From Halobacteria archaeon HArc-gm2 (GTDB lineage Archaea; Halobacteriota; Halobacteria; Halobacteriales; Haloarculaceae): DNA of 64,000 nt. Made by a program: the position numbers and the translations under genes. The notes under the pieces were generated by a model. The model was not told where the DNA came from, did no database searches, and was given only the letters and a program-made list of their open reading frames with translations. The stretch is from positions 200,165 through 264,164 of the forward strand of contig JAOPKE010000004.1 of NCBI GenBank assembly GCA_025517465.1, written 5' to 3'. Positions 36,287 to 43,998 of the stretch are shown here, in pieces; the stretch's first letter is position 1; each line of letters begins with the position of its first letter.

Positions 36287-36469
36287 ATGCGCGCCGACAT
36301 CCACGTTTGCTCGGACTGGCGCGCGGCCCACGACCGCCCAGTGTACACGCTGGAGAACGCCTGTCCCGAATGCGGCGCAGACGCCGTCAACAGCGCTCCT
36401 GCGCCCTTCAACCCCGAGGACCCACACGGCAAGTATCGACGGTCTCTTAAGCGCCGACGCCGCGACTAG
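36287..36469 (+). CDS. nop10: H/ACA RNA-protein complex protein Nop10
   Basis: The 60-residue protein reads MRADIHVCSDWRAAHDRPVY and ends PHGKYRRSLKRRRRD. The 'CPECG' zinc ribbon and 'YTLENACP' and 'PAPFNPEDP' patterns mark Nop10, which with Cbf5, L7Ae and Gar1 guides pseudouridine formation in RNA. Twenty bases separate it from aIF2-alpha; the order aIF2-alpha, nop10, PAC2 is conserved in archaea. Confidence 0.96.
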   Translation: MRADIHVCSDWRAAHDRPVYTLENACPECGADAVNSAPAPFNPEDPHGKYRRSLKRRRRD

Positions 36470-36473
36470 GCGC

Positions 36474-37229
36474 ATGGACGAGTTCGAAATCGAGTGGGTC
36501 GCGGACGTCGATCTCGACGCGCCGGTACTGGTCGAGGGGCTCCCGGGCGTGGGACACGTCGGCAAACTGGCCGCCGAGCACCTCCTCGAGGAACTCGAGA
36601 GCGAACTCCTCGCGCGGGTGTACTCCCAGCACTTCCCGCCGCAGGTCAGCGTCGAGGACGGGCACGCCGAACTGGCCAACGCCGAGTTCCACGCCGTCAC
36701 CCCCGACGAGGGCCAGGACGTGCTCGTGCTCTCGGGCGACCACCAGGCCCAGGACAACGTTGGCCACTACGGCCTCACCGACGCCTTCCTCGACGTCGCC
36801 GAGGAGGTCGGCGTCGAGACGGTGTACGCGCTGGGCGGCGTCCCCACCGGCGAACTCATCGAGGAGTACGACGTCCTCGGGGCCGCCACGGTCGACGAGT
36901 TGACCGACGAACTCGAAGGCGTCGGCGTCGAGTTCCGCGACAACGAGCCCGCTGGTGGCATCGTCGGCGTCTCCGGCTTGCTTCTCGGTCTGAGTGAACG
37001 GCGTGACATCCCCGCGGCCTGCCTGATGGGCGAGACGTCGGGCTACCTCGTCGACCCCAAGAGCGCCCAGGCCGTCCTCGAGATACTCCAGGACCTGATC
37101 GGCTTCGACGTCGACTACGCGTCGCTGGAGGAGCGCGCCGAGGAGATGGAGGAGGTCGTCCGGAAGATTCAGGAGATGGAGCAGGGGCCCGCGACGCCCT
37201 CGGACGAAGACCTGCGCTACATCGGATAG
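36474..37229 (+). CDS. PAC2-family proteasome assembly chaperone
   Basis: The 251-residue protein has the PAC2 fold pattern: 'LVEGLPGVGHVGKLAAEHLL' (about 19-38), 'YGLTDAFLDVAEEVGVETVYALGG', and 'GIVGVSGLLLGLSERRDIPAACLMGETSGYLVDPKSA' (partial). Archaeal members (PbaA/PbaB type) assist assembly of the proteasome. A coiled-coil C-terminal tail (EERAEEMEEVVRKIQEME) is typical. It starts four bases after nop10, last gene of the translation operon. Confidence 0.93.
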   Translation: MDEFEIEWVADVDLDAPVLVEGLPGVGHVGKLAAEHLLEELESELLARVYSQHFPPQVSVEDGHAELANAEFHAVTPDEGQDVLVLSGDHQAQDNVGHYGLTDAFLDVAEEVGVETVYALGGVPTGELIEEYDVLGAATVDELTDELEGVGVEFRDNEPAGGIVGVSGLLLGLSERRDIPAACLMGETSGYLVDPKSAQAVLEILQDLIGFDVDYASLEERAEEMEEVVRKIQEMEQGPATPSDEDLRYIG

Positions 37230-37295
37230 GGACTGGCCGTTGGCCAGCGAGGCCGCGGCGATTCTTTCTTAATCGCTCGCTGCCAAGGGCGCCAC

Positions 37296-37901
37296 GTGCT
37301 CGCGGAACTGGGACCGTTTCCGGAGTGGCTCCTCGTCGGCACGCTGCTGGGCGTACTCGGCAGCGTCGTCGTCGCCGGGCTCTTCCTCGTCGCGAACCGG
37401 CTCTATCCGACGCCGACGGCGACGAGCGACGGCCGGGGCGACGGCGAGGGACGGCGCCGCGACGAGCTCCGGGCGTACCTCCAGGCCATCGACGAGTCCT
37501 ACGCAGAGGACCACTTCGTCGAGGGTCAGCACGTCGCTTTCTACCTCCCGAAACGCGACGTCGCCATCACCTTCGACGCGCGCGCGTTCTACCGCATCGA
37601 GCGGTCGCCGACGACGCCGGTGCTCGTCGAACACGAGATGCCCGGCGTCCAGCTCGGCGCGCGTCTGCCCTTCGAGACGCCGGAGGTCGACTTCGGGACG
37701 CAGGCCGACCGGGACAAGGTCCACCCCGCGACGGCGGCGTTCCGCGAACTCGGCCTCCCGGCGGGCGCGACGCTGGAGGAGGTCAAGCGAGCCTACCGAC
37801 GCCGCGTCAAGGAGGTCCACCCCGACCGCGGCGGCGACGAGGACGCCTTCAAGCGCGTCCGCGAGGCCTACACCACGGCCAAGCAACATGCAGCGGAGTG
37901 A
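37296..37901 (+). CDS. Membrane-anchored J-domain protein
   Basis: The 201-residue protein starts at GTG (MLAELGPFPEWLLVGTLLG) with one membrane helix (about 10-32), then a soluble region and a C-terminal J-like domain at about 145-201: 'AFRELGLPAGATLEEVKRAYRRRVKEVHPDRGGDED', with the HPD tripeptide present. J domains recruit Hsp70 (DnaK). The placement of the J domain at the C terminus, behind a middle alpha/beta domain of unknown function, separates it from DnaJ. It lies 66 bases after the PAC2 gene. Confidence 0.88.
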   Translation: MLAELGPFPEWLLVGTLLGVLGSVVVAGLFLVANRLYPTPTATSDGRGDGEGRRRDELRAYLQAIDESYAEDHFVEGQHVAFYLPKRDVAITFDARAFYRIERSPTTPVLVEHEMPGVQLGARLPFETPEVDFGTQADRDKVHPATAAFRELGLPAGATLEEVKRAYRRRVKEVHPDRGGDEDAFKRVREAYTTAKQHAAE

Positions 37902-37934
37902 GCGACGCTTCCGTCCGGTCGTTCCGCCGGTCGC

Positions 37935-39119
37935 CTACATTCCCTGGCTCATCAGGTAGCTCCGCAGCAGGTCGGCCTCTTTGCTTCCAGCGACCGGATT
38001 GAGCAGTGCGACGGTATCGTCGGCGTTCAGGTGGCCGTCGTCTGCAAGTGCGCGCGCGCCAGCGACGGCGACGCCGCCGGTGGCACCGACTTCGACGCCG
38101 GTCTCGCTCGCCGCGTCGGCGCCGGCCTCCAGGATGGCGTCGTCGTCGACGACCACGGCCCGGCCGTCGGTCCGGTCGACCGCGTCGACGGCCAGGTCCC
38201 CGGCGGCGGGGTCGCCGATCTCCAGGGGGCCGACGATGGTGTCGGGCGTCTCGACCGAGTCGAGTTGCCCCTGTTCGGCCCAGCTGTCGTACACCGGCGG
38301 ACAGCCCTCGGGCTGGACGGCGTAGAGCCGTGGACTGTCCGCGACGATACCCGCGGCGTCAAGGTCGTCGATGGCGGCCGCGAGACCGGCGATCACGTTT
38401 CCGTGACCCACCGGAACCACGACGGCATCCGGCGCTTCCCAGCGGAGTGCCTCGACGAGTTCGAAGTAGACGGTCTTGGCGCCTTCCCGGCGGTACGGCG
38501 AGGCGGGGCCGACGGGCGCCCACTCCTCGCCGTCGGCCACGGCGTCCTCGTAGGCGGCGAGCGCGTCGGCGTACCGGCCCTCGACGACGTTCATGTCGCC
38601 GCCGTGGACGTTGACCATCGCCTTGTTGACGAACGGACAGCGCGTCGGGACGAACGAGTGCGAGTCGATGCCGGCGCGGCCGGCGTAGGCCGCGGCGGAC
38701 TGCCCGCCGTTGCCGGTCGTCGGGAGTGCGACGTCGGTCGCGTCGCGCTGGACTGCGGCCGTGACGGCCAGCGAGAGCCCGCGGTCCGCCGCCGCGCCCG
38801 TCGGGTTGCGCCCCTCGTCCTTGATCAGCGCCGTCGCGACGCCCAGGTCGTCGGCGAGCGACGGGCAGTCTACGGCCGGCGTGTTGCCTTCGTCGAGAGA
38901 GACGGTCGCGTCGGCACTGAACGGGAGAAACTCGGCGTAGCGGCGCGGACCGGCGGCGTCACGCGCGGCGACGGTGGCTCGATCCGGAAAGGCCGATTCG
39001 TCGTAAGAGGCCCCGAGCAGGCCGTCGCAGTCGGGACAGCGATACGCGACCCCGACGTCGTCGACCGTCCGTCCGCAATCGAGACACTCGAACACGCGAA
39101 ACGCCGTGTCAGTCGTCAT
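37935..39119 (-). CDS. Threonine-synthase-like protein lacking the PLP lysine
   Basis: The 394-residue protein matches threonine synthase across its length: N-terminal zinc ribbon (CLDCGRTVDDV...CPDCDG), 'LKDEGRNPTG' at about 99-107 and a GTGN-type phosphate loop (PTTGNGGQSAAAYAGRAG). However, the family's SFKDRG, whose Lys forms the Schiff base with PLP, is AAADRG here: the lysine position is Ala111. The nucleotides (gcggcggac) are clear, so it is not a sequencing-type ambiguity. It therefore cannot make the normal internal aldimine and may be a pseudoenzyme or bind PLP differently. It starts 30 bases after coxA on the same strand, so may be cotranscribed. Confidence 0.85.
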   Translation of the reverse strand: MTTDTAFRVFECLDCGRTVDDVGVAYRCPDCDGLLGASYDESAFPDRATVAARDAAGPRRYAEFLPFSADATVSLDEGNTPAVDCPSLADDLGVATALIKDEGRNPTGAAADRGLSLAVTAAVQRDATDVALPTTGNGGQSAAAYAGRAGIDSHSFVPTRCPFVNKAMVNVHGGDMNVVEGRYADALAAYEDAVADGEEWAPVGPASPYRREGAKTVYFELVEALRWEAPDAVVVPVGHGNVIAGLAAAIDDLDAAGIVADSPRLYAVQPEGCPPVYDSWAEQGQLDSVETPDTIVGPLEIGDPAAGDLAVDAVDRTDGRAVVVDDDAILEAGADAASETGVEVGATGGVAVAGARALADDGHLNADDTVALLNPVAGSKEADLLRSYLMSQGM

Positions 39120-39149
39120 ACCGGTGTCTGGCAAGCCGGAAGTAAATCT

Positions 39150-40904
39150 CTACGGATCGTCGTCGGCGGTGTCCTCGCCCCCGTCACTGGCGGTATATTC
39201 GACGGCGAGTTCGCGGTCGAACCATCGGAACTCACGACCGAGGAGCCCGTCCTGTTCCAGGTTCCAGACGTCACCGTCCCGGACGACCGGACCGTCGACC
39301 CACGACGTGACCACGTTCCAGACGAGGAGCAACTGTCCGAGCAACAGGATGAACGCGCCGACGGTCGTCACCTGGTGGAGCGTCGTGAACTGTGCGAGGG
39401 GACCGGCCGTGATGCCATCGTACGCCGCGTAGCGGCGTGGCATACCCAGGTAGCCGAGCACCATCATCGTGAAGAAGACGACGTTGGTCCCGACCATCGA
39501 GAGCCAGAAGTGCCACTTCGCGAGCGTGCGCTGGTACCGCCGACCGGTGACGACCGGGTACCAGAAGTACAGCGCCGCGAACAGGCCGAAACCGATCACG
39601 CCCATGACCATGTAGTGAAAGTGGCCGACGACGTAGTAGGTGTCGTGGATGATGAGGTTGACGGGGACGGCGGCGAGGAAGACGCCCGTGACCCCGCCGA
39701 TGATGAAGTTGAACACGAAGCCGATACAGAACAGCATCGGCGCTGTCAGGCGGAGTCGACCGTTCCACATCGTCGTGATCCAGTTGAACGTCTTGACCGC
39801 ACTCGGTATCGCGATGGCCAGCGAGACGGCCATGAACGACGCACGCAGGCGCGGGTCGATACCAGTCGCGAACATGTGGTGGGCCCAGACGCCGAAGCTC
39901 AGGAGGCCAATGGCCAGCGTCGAGTAGACGACGAACTTGAATCCGAACAGCTTGCGCGCGGAGAAGCGCGGGAGCACGTAGCTGACGACGCCCATCGGCG
40001 GGAGCACGAGGATGTACACCTCGGGGTGGCCGAAGAACCAGAACAGGTGTTGCCAGAGGATGGGGCCCCCGCCGTCGACGGTGAAGAACGTCGTGCCGAG
40101 GTTTCGGTCGAGCAGCAACATGATGAGCGCGCTGCCCAGCAGCGGGAACGCGAAGAGGATGATACCGGACTGCGTGAGGATGGTCCAGCTAAAGATATCC
40201 AGCGTCGCCCAGTTGACGTCCTCGCCGCGCTCGGTGAAGATGGTCGCCATGAAGTTGATCGCCCCCATCGTCGTCGAGATCCCGGAGAGGTGGAGGCCGA
40301 GCAACATCAGGTCCGGACCCGGACCCGGCTGTTCGATCGACAGCGGGGGGTACATCGTCCACGACGTCTGTGAGGGACCGAACGCCGGAACGAAGAATCC
40401 GGCCCAGATGAGTACCGCCGCGGGGGGCAACAGCCAGAAGGCGATGGCGTTGATCCGCGGGAACGCCATGTCGTCGGCGCCGATGAGCAGCGGGATGAAG
40501 TAGTTCCCGAACGCCGCGATCATCGGCGTCCCGAAGAGGAACAGCATCGTGATCCCGTGGCTCGTCAGGAGGGCGTTGTAGAAGTTCGAATCGACGAGCG
40601 TCTGTGCAGGGAACAGTAACTCCGTTCGCATGATGACGACGGCGATTCCACCCCAGGCGAACGAGACGAGCCCGAACACCCCGTAGAGGATTCCGACGTC
40701 TTTGTGGTCGACCGTGGTCAGCCACCTGACGATCCCACCCGGTTTATCCACTGCCGGAAACGAGGGCTCCACCTCACCAGTCCCGCTCCCGGCGCCGCTC
40801 AACGGACTGTACCATCGCCACTCCTGAATCCGCGAGACGAGGACGGCGACCAGTACGACCACGACGACCATCGCGACCGCGATGGCCAGTTCGGCGCTTG
40901 CCAT
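39150..40904 (-). CDS. coxA: Cytochrome c oxidase subunit I, aa3 (A1-like)
   Basis: The 584-residue haem-copper oxidase subunit reduces oxygen to water and pumps protons. Visible residues: His in 'YNALLTSHGITMLFLFG', the D-channel 'GADDMAFPRIN', 'FWFFGHPEVYILVLPP' with the Glu and cross-linked Tyr of A1 oxidases, 'WAHHMFATG' with two Cu/haem His, K-channel Lys in 'PSAVKTFNWI', and 'YYVVGHFHYMVMG'. An extra N-terminal helix precedes the core. ATG 40904 is preferred to a GTG 24 bases earlier. Subunits II and III are not adjacent, which is unusual. Confidence 0.93.
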   Translation of the reverse strand: MASAELAIAVAMVVVVVLVAVLVSRIQEWRWYSPLSGAGSGTGEVEPSFPAVDKPGGIVRWLTTVDHKDVGILYGVFGLVSFAWGGIAVVIMRTELLFPAQTLVDSNFYNALLTSHGITMLFLFGTPMIAAFGNYFIPLLIGADDMAFPRINAIAFWLLPPAAVLIWAGFFVPAFGPSQTSWTMYPPLSIEQPGPGPDLMLLGLHLSGISTTMGAINFMATIFTERGEDVNWATLDIFSWTILTQSGIILFAFPLLGSALIMLLLDRNLGTTFFTVDGGGPILWQHLFWFFGHPEVYILVLPPMGVVSYVLPRFSARKLFGFKFVVYSTLAIGLLSFGVWAHHMFATGIDPRLRASFMAVSLAIAIPSAVKTFNWITTMWNGRLRLTAPMLFCIGFVFNFIIGGVTGVFLAAVPVNLIIHDTYYVVGHFHYMVMGVIGFGLFAALYFWYPVVTGRRYQRTLAKWHFWLSMVGTNVVFFTMMVLGYLGMPRRYAAYDGITAGPLAQFTTLHQVTTVGAFILLLGQLLLVWNVVTSWVDGPVVRDGDVWNLEQDGLLGREFRWFDRELAVEYTASDGGEDTADDDP

Positions 40905-41081
40905 GGCTGGCACGTGGGAGGCCGACACGATATCCCTATCAATTGTTCACTACGTTTTGCAGTCCTTTCTGGTGCGTGCGCGTGGCCTTCGTACGGGACG
41001 TAGACCAGTTGACGGAGGCTACTATCGAAAATCCACGCCTACCACCGTCGATCCTTTCCGGTTCGTCCTCGAACGAGGACC

Positions 41082-42350
41082 ATGAGCGACGTCGTCGTGG
41101 CCGGTGGCGGGCTCGCTGGACTCGTCGCGGCCCGTCACCTCGCCGAGTCGGGCGCGGACGTGACGGTGTTCGAACGTGAATCGCGCGTCGGTGGCCGGGT
41201 CCGGTCCCGCCGCCTGAACGGCTACACGGTGGATCGCGGGTTCCAGGTGCTGTTCTCGGCGTACCCCGCCGTCCGTCGAGAGCTGAACCTGGACGCGCTC
41301 GATCTGCGGTACTTCACGCCGGGCGCGACCATCGCCCGCCCCGGCGAGCGGTCGGTGCTCGTCGACCCGCGCCGCGCGCCGACGGACGGGCTGGCGACGT
41401 TGTTCAACGGGGACGTCACGTTCGGCGACAAGCTCAGGTTGTTCATCCTCCAGCGGGAACTCGCCGGACGTACGACCGGCGAGATACTGAATCGCGGCGG
41501 CACGAGCACCCGGGAGTACCTCGACAGGGTCGGGTTCTCGACGAAGTTCGTCGACAACTTCGCGGCGCCGTTCTACGGCGGCATCACGCTGGATCGGGAC
41601 CTGGAGACCGACAGCCTCGTCTTCGAGTACACGTTCAAGATGCTCTCGGAGGGGCGTATCGGCGTGCCGGCCGCGGGCATGGGCGCGATTCCCGACCAGC
41701 TAGCGAAGCGAGCGGAGATGGCGGGAGCGACGATCGAGACCGATGCGACGGTGTCGTCGGTCGAGTCCAGTTCGACCGAGGCCGTCCTCACGGTCGACGG
41801 CGAGACCGTCGTCGCCGACGCCGTCGTCGTGGCGACCGACCCGCCGACCGCCAGGGACCTGACCGGCGTCGGCTCGATTCCGACCGAGGCGCGAAGCTGC
41901 GTCACCCTCTCCGTCGCGCGCCAGTCCCGGACCGGTCTCCCGACGGGCAAGCGCCTGGTGCTCAACGCCGACGAGTCCGGCCCGAATCAGGTGGCCCCGC
42001 TGTCAGCCGTCGCGCCCGAGTACGCGCCGAGCGACGCGACACTGTACAGCGCGACGTTCCTGGGCGAGCGCGAGGAGAGCGACGAGGCGCTGTTCGAGTC
42101 GGTGCAGGAGACGATGGCGTCGTGGTACCCCGAGGCCAACCTGGCGGACCTTGAACTGGTCGCGACCGACCGCGTTCCGTTCGCCCAGTTCGCCCAGCCG
42201 CCGGGGTTCCGCGTCGGCCTGCCCCCCGCCGACGACCCGGACGGGCCGGTGTTCCTCGCCGGGGACTACACCAGGTGGTCGTCGATACAGGGTGCGCTGG
42301 AGAGCGGACGGGTGGCAGCGGACGCAGTCGTCGAAGAACTGGGGCGATAA
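41082..42350 (+). CDS. FAD-dependent amine oxidase/phytoene desaturase-like enzyme
   Basis: The 422-residue flavoprotein has an N-terminal Rossmann motif (VVVAGGGLAGLVAARHLAE), 'ESRVGGRVRSRRLNGYTVDRGFQVLF' in the FAD-binding region and a C-terminal 'DGPVFLAGDYTRWSSIQGALESG' motif. This pattern is shared by amine oxidases, protoporphyrinogen oxidases and carotenoid desaturases. I cannot choose the substrate. It is divergent from coxA and starts near the transcript start (TATA region about 40950-41060 not obvious). Confidence 0.88.
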   Translation: MSDVVVAGGGLAGLVAARHLAESGADVTVFERESRVGGRVRSRRLNGYTVDRGFQVLFSAYPAVRRELNLDALDLRYFTPGATIARPGERSVLVDPRRAPTDGLATLFNGDVTFGDKLRLFILQRELAGRTTGEILNRGGTSTREYLDRVGFSTKFVDNFAAPFYGGITLDRDLETDSLVFEYTFKMLSEGRIGVPAAGMGAIPDQLAKRAEMAGATIETDATVSSVESSSTEAVLTVDGETVVADAVVVATDPPTARDLTGVGSIPTEARSCVTLSVARQSRTGLPTGKRLVLNADESGPNQVAPLSAVAPEYAPSDATLYSATFLGEREESDEALFESVQETMASWYPEANLADLELVATDRVPFAQFAQPPGFRVGLPPADDPDGPVFLAGDYTRWSSIQGALESGRVAADAVVEELGR

Positions 42351-42416
42351 CGGAGCGGTACCGGCGCGGTGACGGAGCAGTGCCGGAGCGGTGCTGGAAC
42401 GGTACCGACCCCGGAT

Positions 42417-42569
42417 TCAGCTCGGGCGACCGGCGTCGGCGTGCGGGTCGTCGGCGTGGTCTTCGCCGTTCAGGATCCGCGGGACGTAGTACACCGTCCC
42501 CCAGCAGAGGAGGGTGAATCCGAGAAGCGTCGTTCCGATGAGCGCGAGTGCGACTTGCGTCGTAGCCAT
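42417..42569 (-). CDS. Small single-helix membrane protein
   Basis: A 50-residue open frame reads MATTQVALALIGTTLLGFTL then LCWGTVYYVPRILNGEDHAD and ends GRPS. One hydrophobic helix (about 4-28) is followed by an acidic, His-containing tail. The length and layout resemble tiny respiratory-chain subunits, but nothing proves that. It is convergent with the FAD oxidoreductase. Too small to be sure; the clear helix and good Met start support it. Confidence 0.6.
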   Translation of the reverse strand: MATTQVALALIGTTLLGFTLLCWGTVYYVPRILNGEDHADDPHADAGRPS

Positions 42570-42656
42570 GTGGGAGCGAGCGCCGCCGCGGCCAAAATAG
42601 CTTCCGGGATCGATCCAGATTCCTGCAGACCGCGCCCCGACGGCATCCGGCGGAAC

Positions 42657-43337
42657 CTACAGCATCCGGCGGAACTCCCCCAGCGGCGGGAACTCCAGGG
42701 TCTCGTCGGCGTCCTCGTCGCGAACGATGGGCCTGAACGCCTCGGCGCTTCGGACGAGGGGTGACATGAAGTCACCGGCGTACATCCCGTTGACCCTGAC
42801 GCCGCGGACGAGGCGGTTGAACGAGGGGAGCATCAGGACGTCGGCACCGCGAAAGGCGTCCTCACCGTAGAGGTAACATGGTCGGCGCTGCCCCTCGATG
42901 ACGATGGTCGGGTGGTCGTGGCCGACGACGTACCGGTCGGCGTCGGCGTCTGGCGTCTCGTGACCGTGGAGAACCACCGTGTCACCGACGCGGTACTCGT
43001 CCCGGATCGCGCCGCCCCAGAGCGACTCGATCATCGGGTCGTGGTTCCCCGGCGTGACGGTGATCTCGACGTCGTACGCCTCGCCGATGCGAGAGACCTC
43101 CCGGACCGTCTCCTCGACCGTCCGGGGGATCGTGCCGAACGAGTGGAGGAAGTCGCCGGCGACGACGACGGCCGAGACGTCGCCCTCGCTCACCAGCGCC
43201 TCGAAGCGCCCGGTCATGTCCGCGCTGTCGCCGACCGGAAGCTCCAGGTTCGCCGTCTCCCCCTTCCCGACGTGGAGGTCCGCGAGCACGAGGACGTCGT
43301 CGAGGACGAGCGCCCGGTCCCGGTAGGCCAGTTCCAT
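42657..43337 (-). CDS. Metallophosphoesterase (calcineurin-like)
   Basis: The 226-residue protein has calcineurin-family motifs: 'LADLHVGKGET' (D-x-H), 'VVVAGDFLHSFG' (GD), 'VTPGNHDPMI' (GNHD) and 'VVLHGHETPDADADRYVVGHDHP' (H..GHDH). This subgroup (YkuE/ SbcD-like, haloarchaeal 'ICC-like') hydrolyses phosphoesters with two metal ions; the substrate is unknown. The short distance to the next small gene is divergent. ATG at 43337 is the only good start. Confidence 0.92.
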   Translation of the reverse strand: MELAYRDRALVLDDVLVLADLHVGKGETANLELPVGDSADMTGRFEALVSEGDVSAVVVAGDFLHSFGTIPRTVEETVREVSRIGEAYDVEITVTPGNHDPMIESLWGGAIRDEYRVGDTVVLHGHETPDADADRYVVGHDHPTIVIEGQRRPCYLYGEDAFRGADVLMLPSFNRLVRGVRVNGMYAGDFMSPLVRSAEAFRPIVRDEDADETLEFPPLGEFRRML

Positions 43338-43452
43338 GGGCGGCGGGTCAGTGCCGCCCGGCTATCAACCTGACGCCACGCAGTCTGTGACCAGTTCGAG
43401 TCTCACGGACCGGAATCGCCAGCTTTCAACCGTCCCGCGACGAACGGGACGT

Positions 43453-43602
43453 ATGGACGACATCGAAGCGACCGTCCGGGAGTTCCTGGCCAGCGCCGAC
43501 GACTGTTACAGCGAGTACGACAACGGGTACACCGACGCGGACGCGACGCTCCGCCGCCTCGAAACGCACATCGACGACCTCCGTGACGCGGTCGAGGAGT
43601 AA
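43453..43602 (+). CDS. Small acidic helical protein
   Basis: The 49-residue protein starts MDDIEATVREFLASADDCYSE and has a helical, amphipathic pattern with a Cys at residue 18, ending RRLETHIDDLRDAVEE. It resembles small conserved haloarchaeal proteins without a known role. It stands alone before a 396-base noncoding region. Confidence 0.6.
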   Translation: MDDIEATVREFLASADDCYSEYDNGYTDADATLRRLETHIDDLRDAVEE

Positions 43603-43998
43603 TACTCGCTTCACTTCCCTCGGCCACTGAGGAAGCGTGGCAGCCGGCGGAGGGAGGAGCGCGATGCGCGGCGTCGTGGTCCGGGCGGTCTACTCTGGTC
43701 TTCGAAAGCCACCGTTATCCGGGGAGTGCGTCGGCTTAACTCGGTCGTGCCAGGTCCTGTCAGTCCGACGGGGAGACGGCGGAGGCGAACGTCCCTCCGC
43801 CTCGCGACGGATGTGACAGAATCCAGTTGTGTTTTTCGAATCGGTACAGGACGGTTCTGACGCGCTCGTCAGTACTCCTGTAAGCGCACGTTGTCGGTCG
43901 GATCGTCGCGAGTTACTCGCCCGGCTTCGACCGGTAATATCCCTTACTCTCGTTTCTCTATTTATAACAAAGGTGACTGGTCGGGTACCGTCGAAGGA
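43603..43998. other. Noncoding region upstream of the surface protein
   Basis: No gene is visible. It contains a hairpin-forming stretch (ggcggaggcgaacgtccctccgcct, 43782-43806) and the promoter of the following gene. Confidence 0.5.
43961..43967 (+). promoter_or_regulatory. TATA box of the FG-GAP surface protein
   Basis: The sequence tttataa is centred about 27 bases before 43991, so transcription would start a few bases before the ATG at 43999. This makes the longer frame starting at 43891 unlikely to be translated. Confidence 0.6.

Noticed and set aside
38031-40373. 780-codon plus-strand frame across thrC-like and coxA genes
   Set aside because: It spans two well-supported minus-strand genes and has Arg/Asp/His-rich antisense composition.
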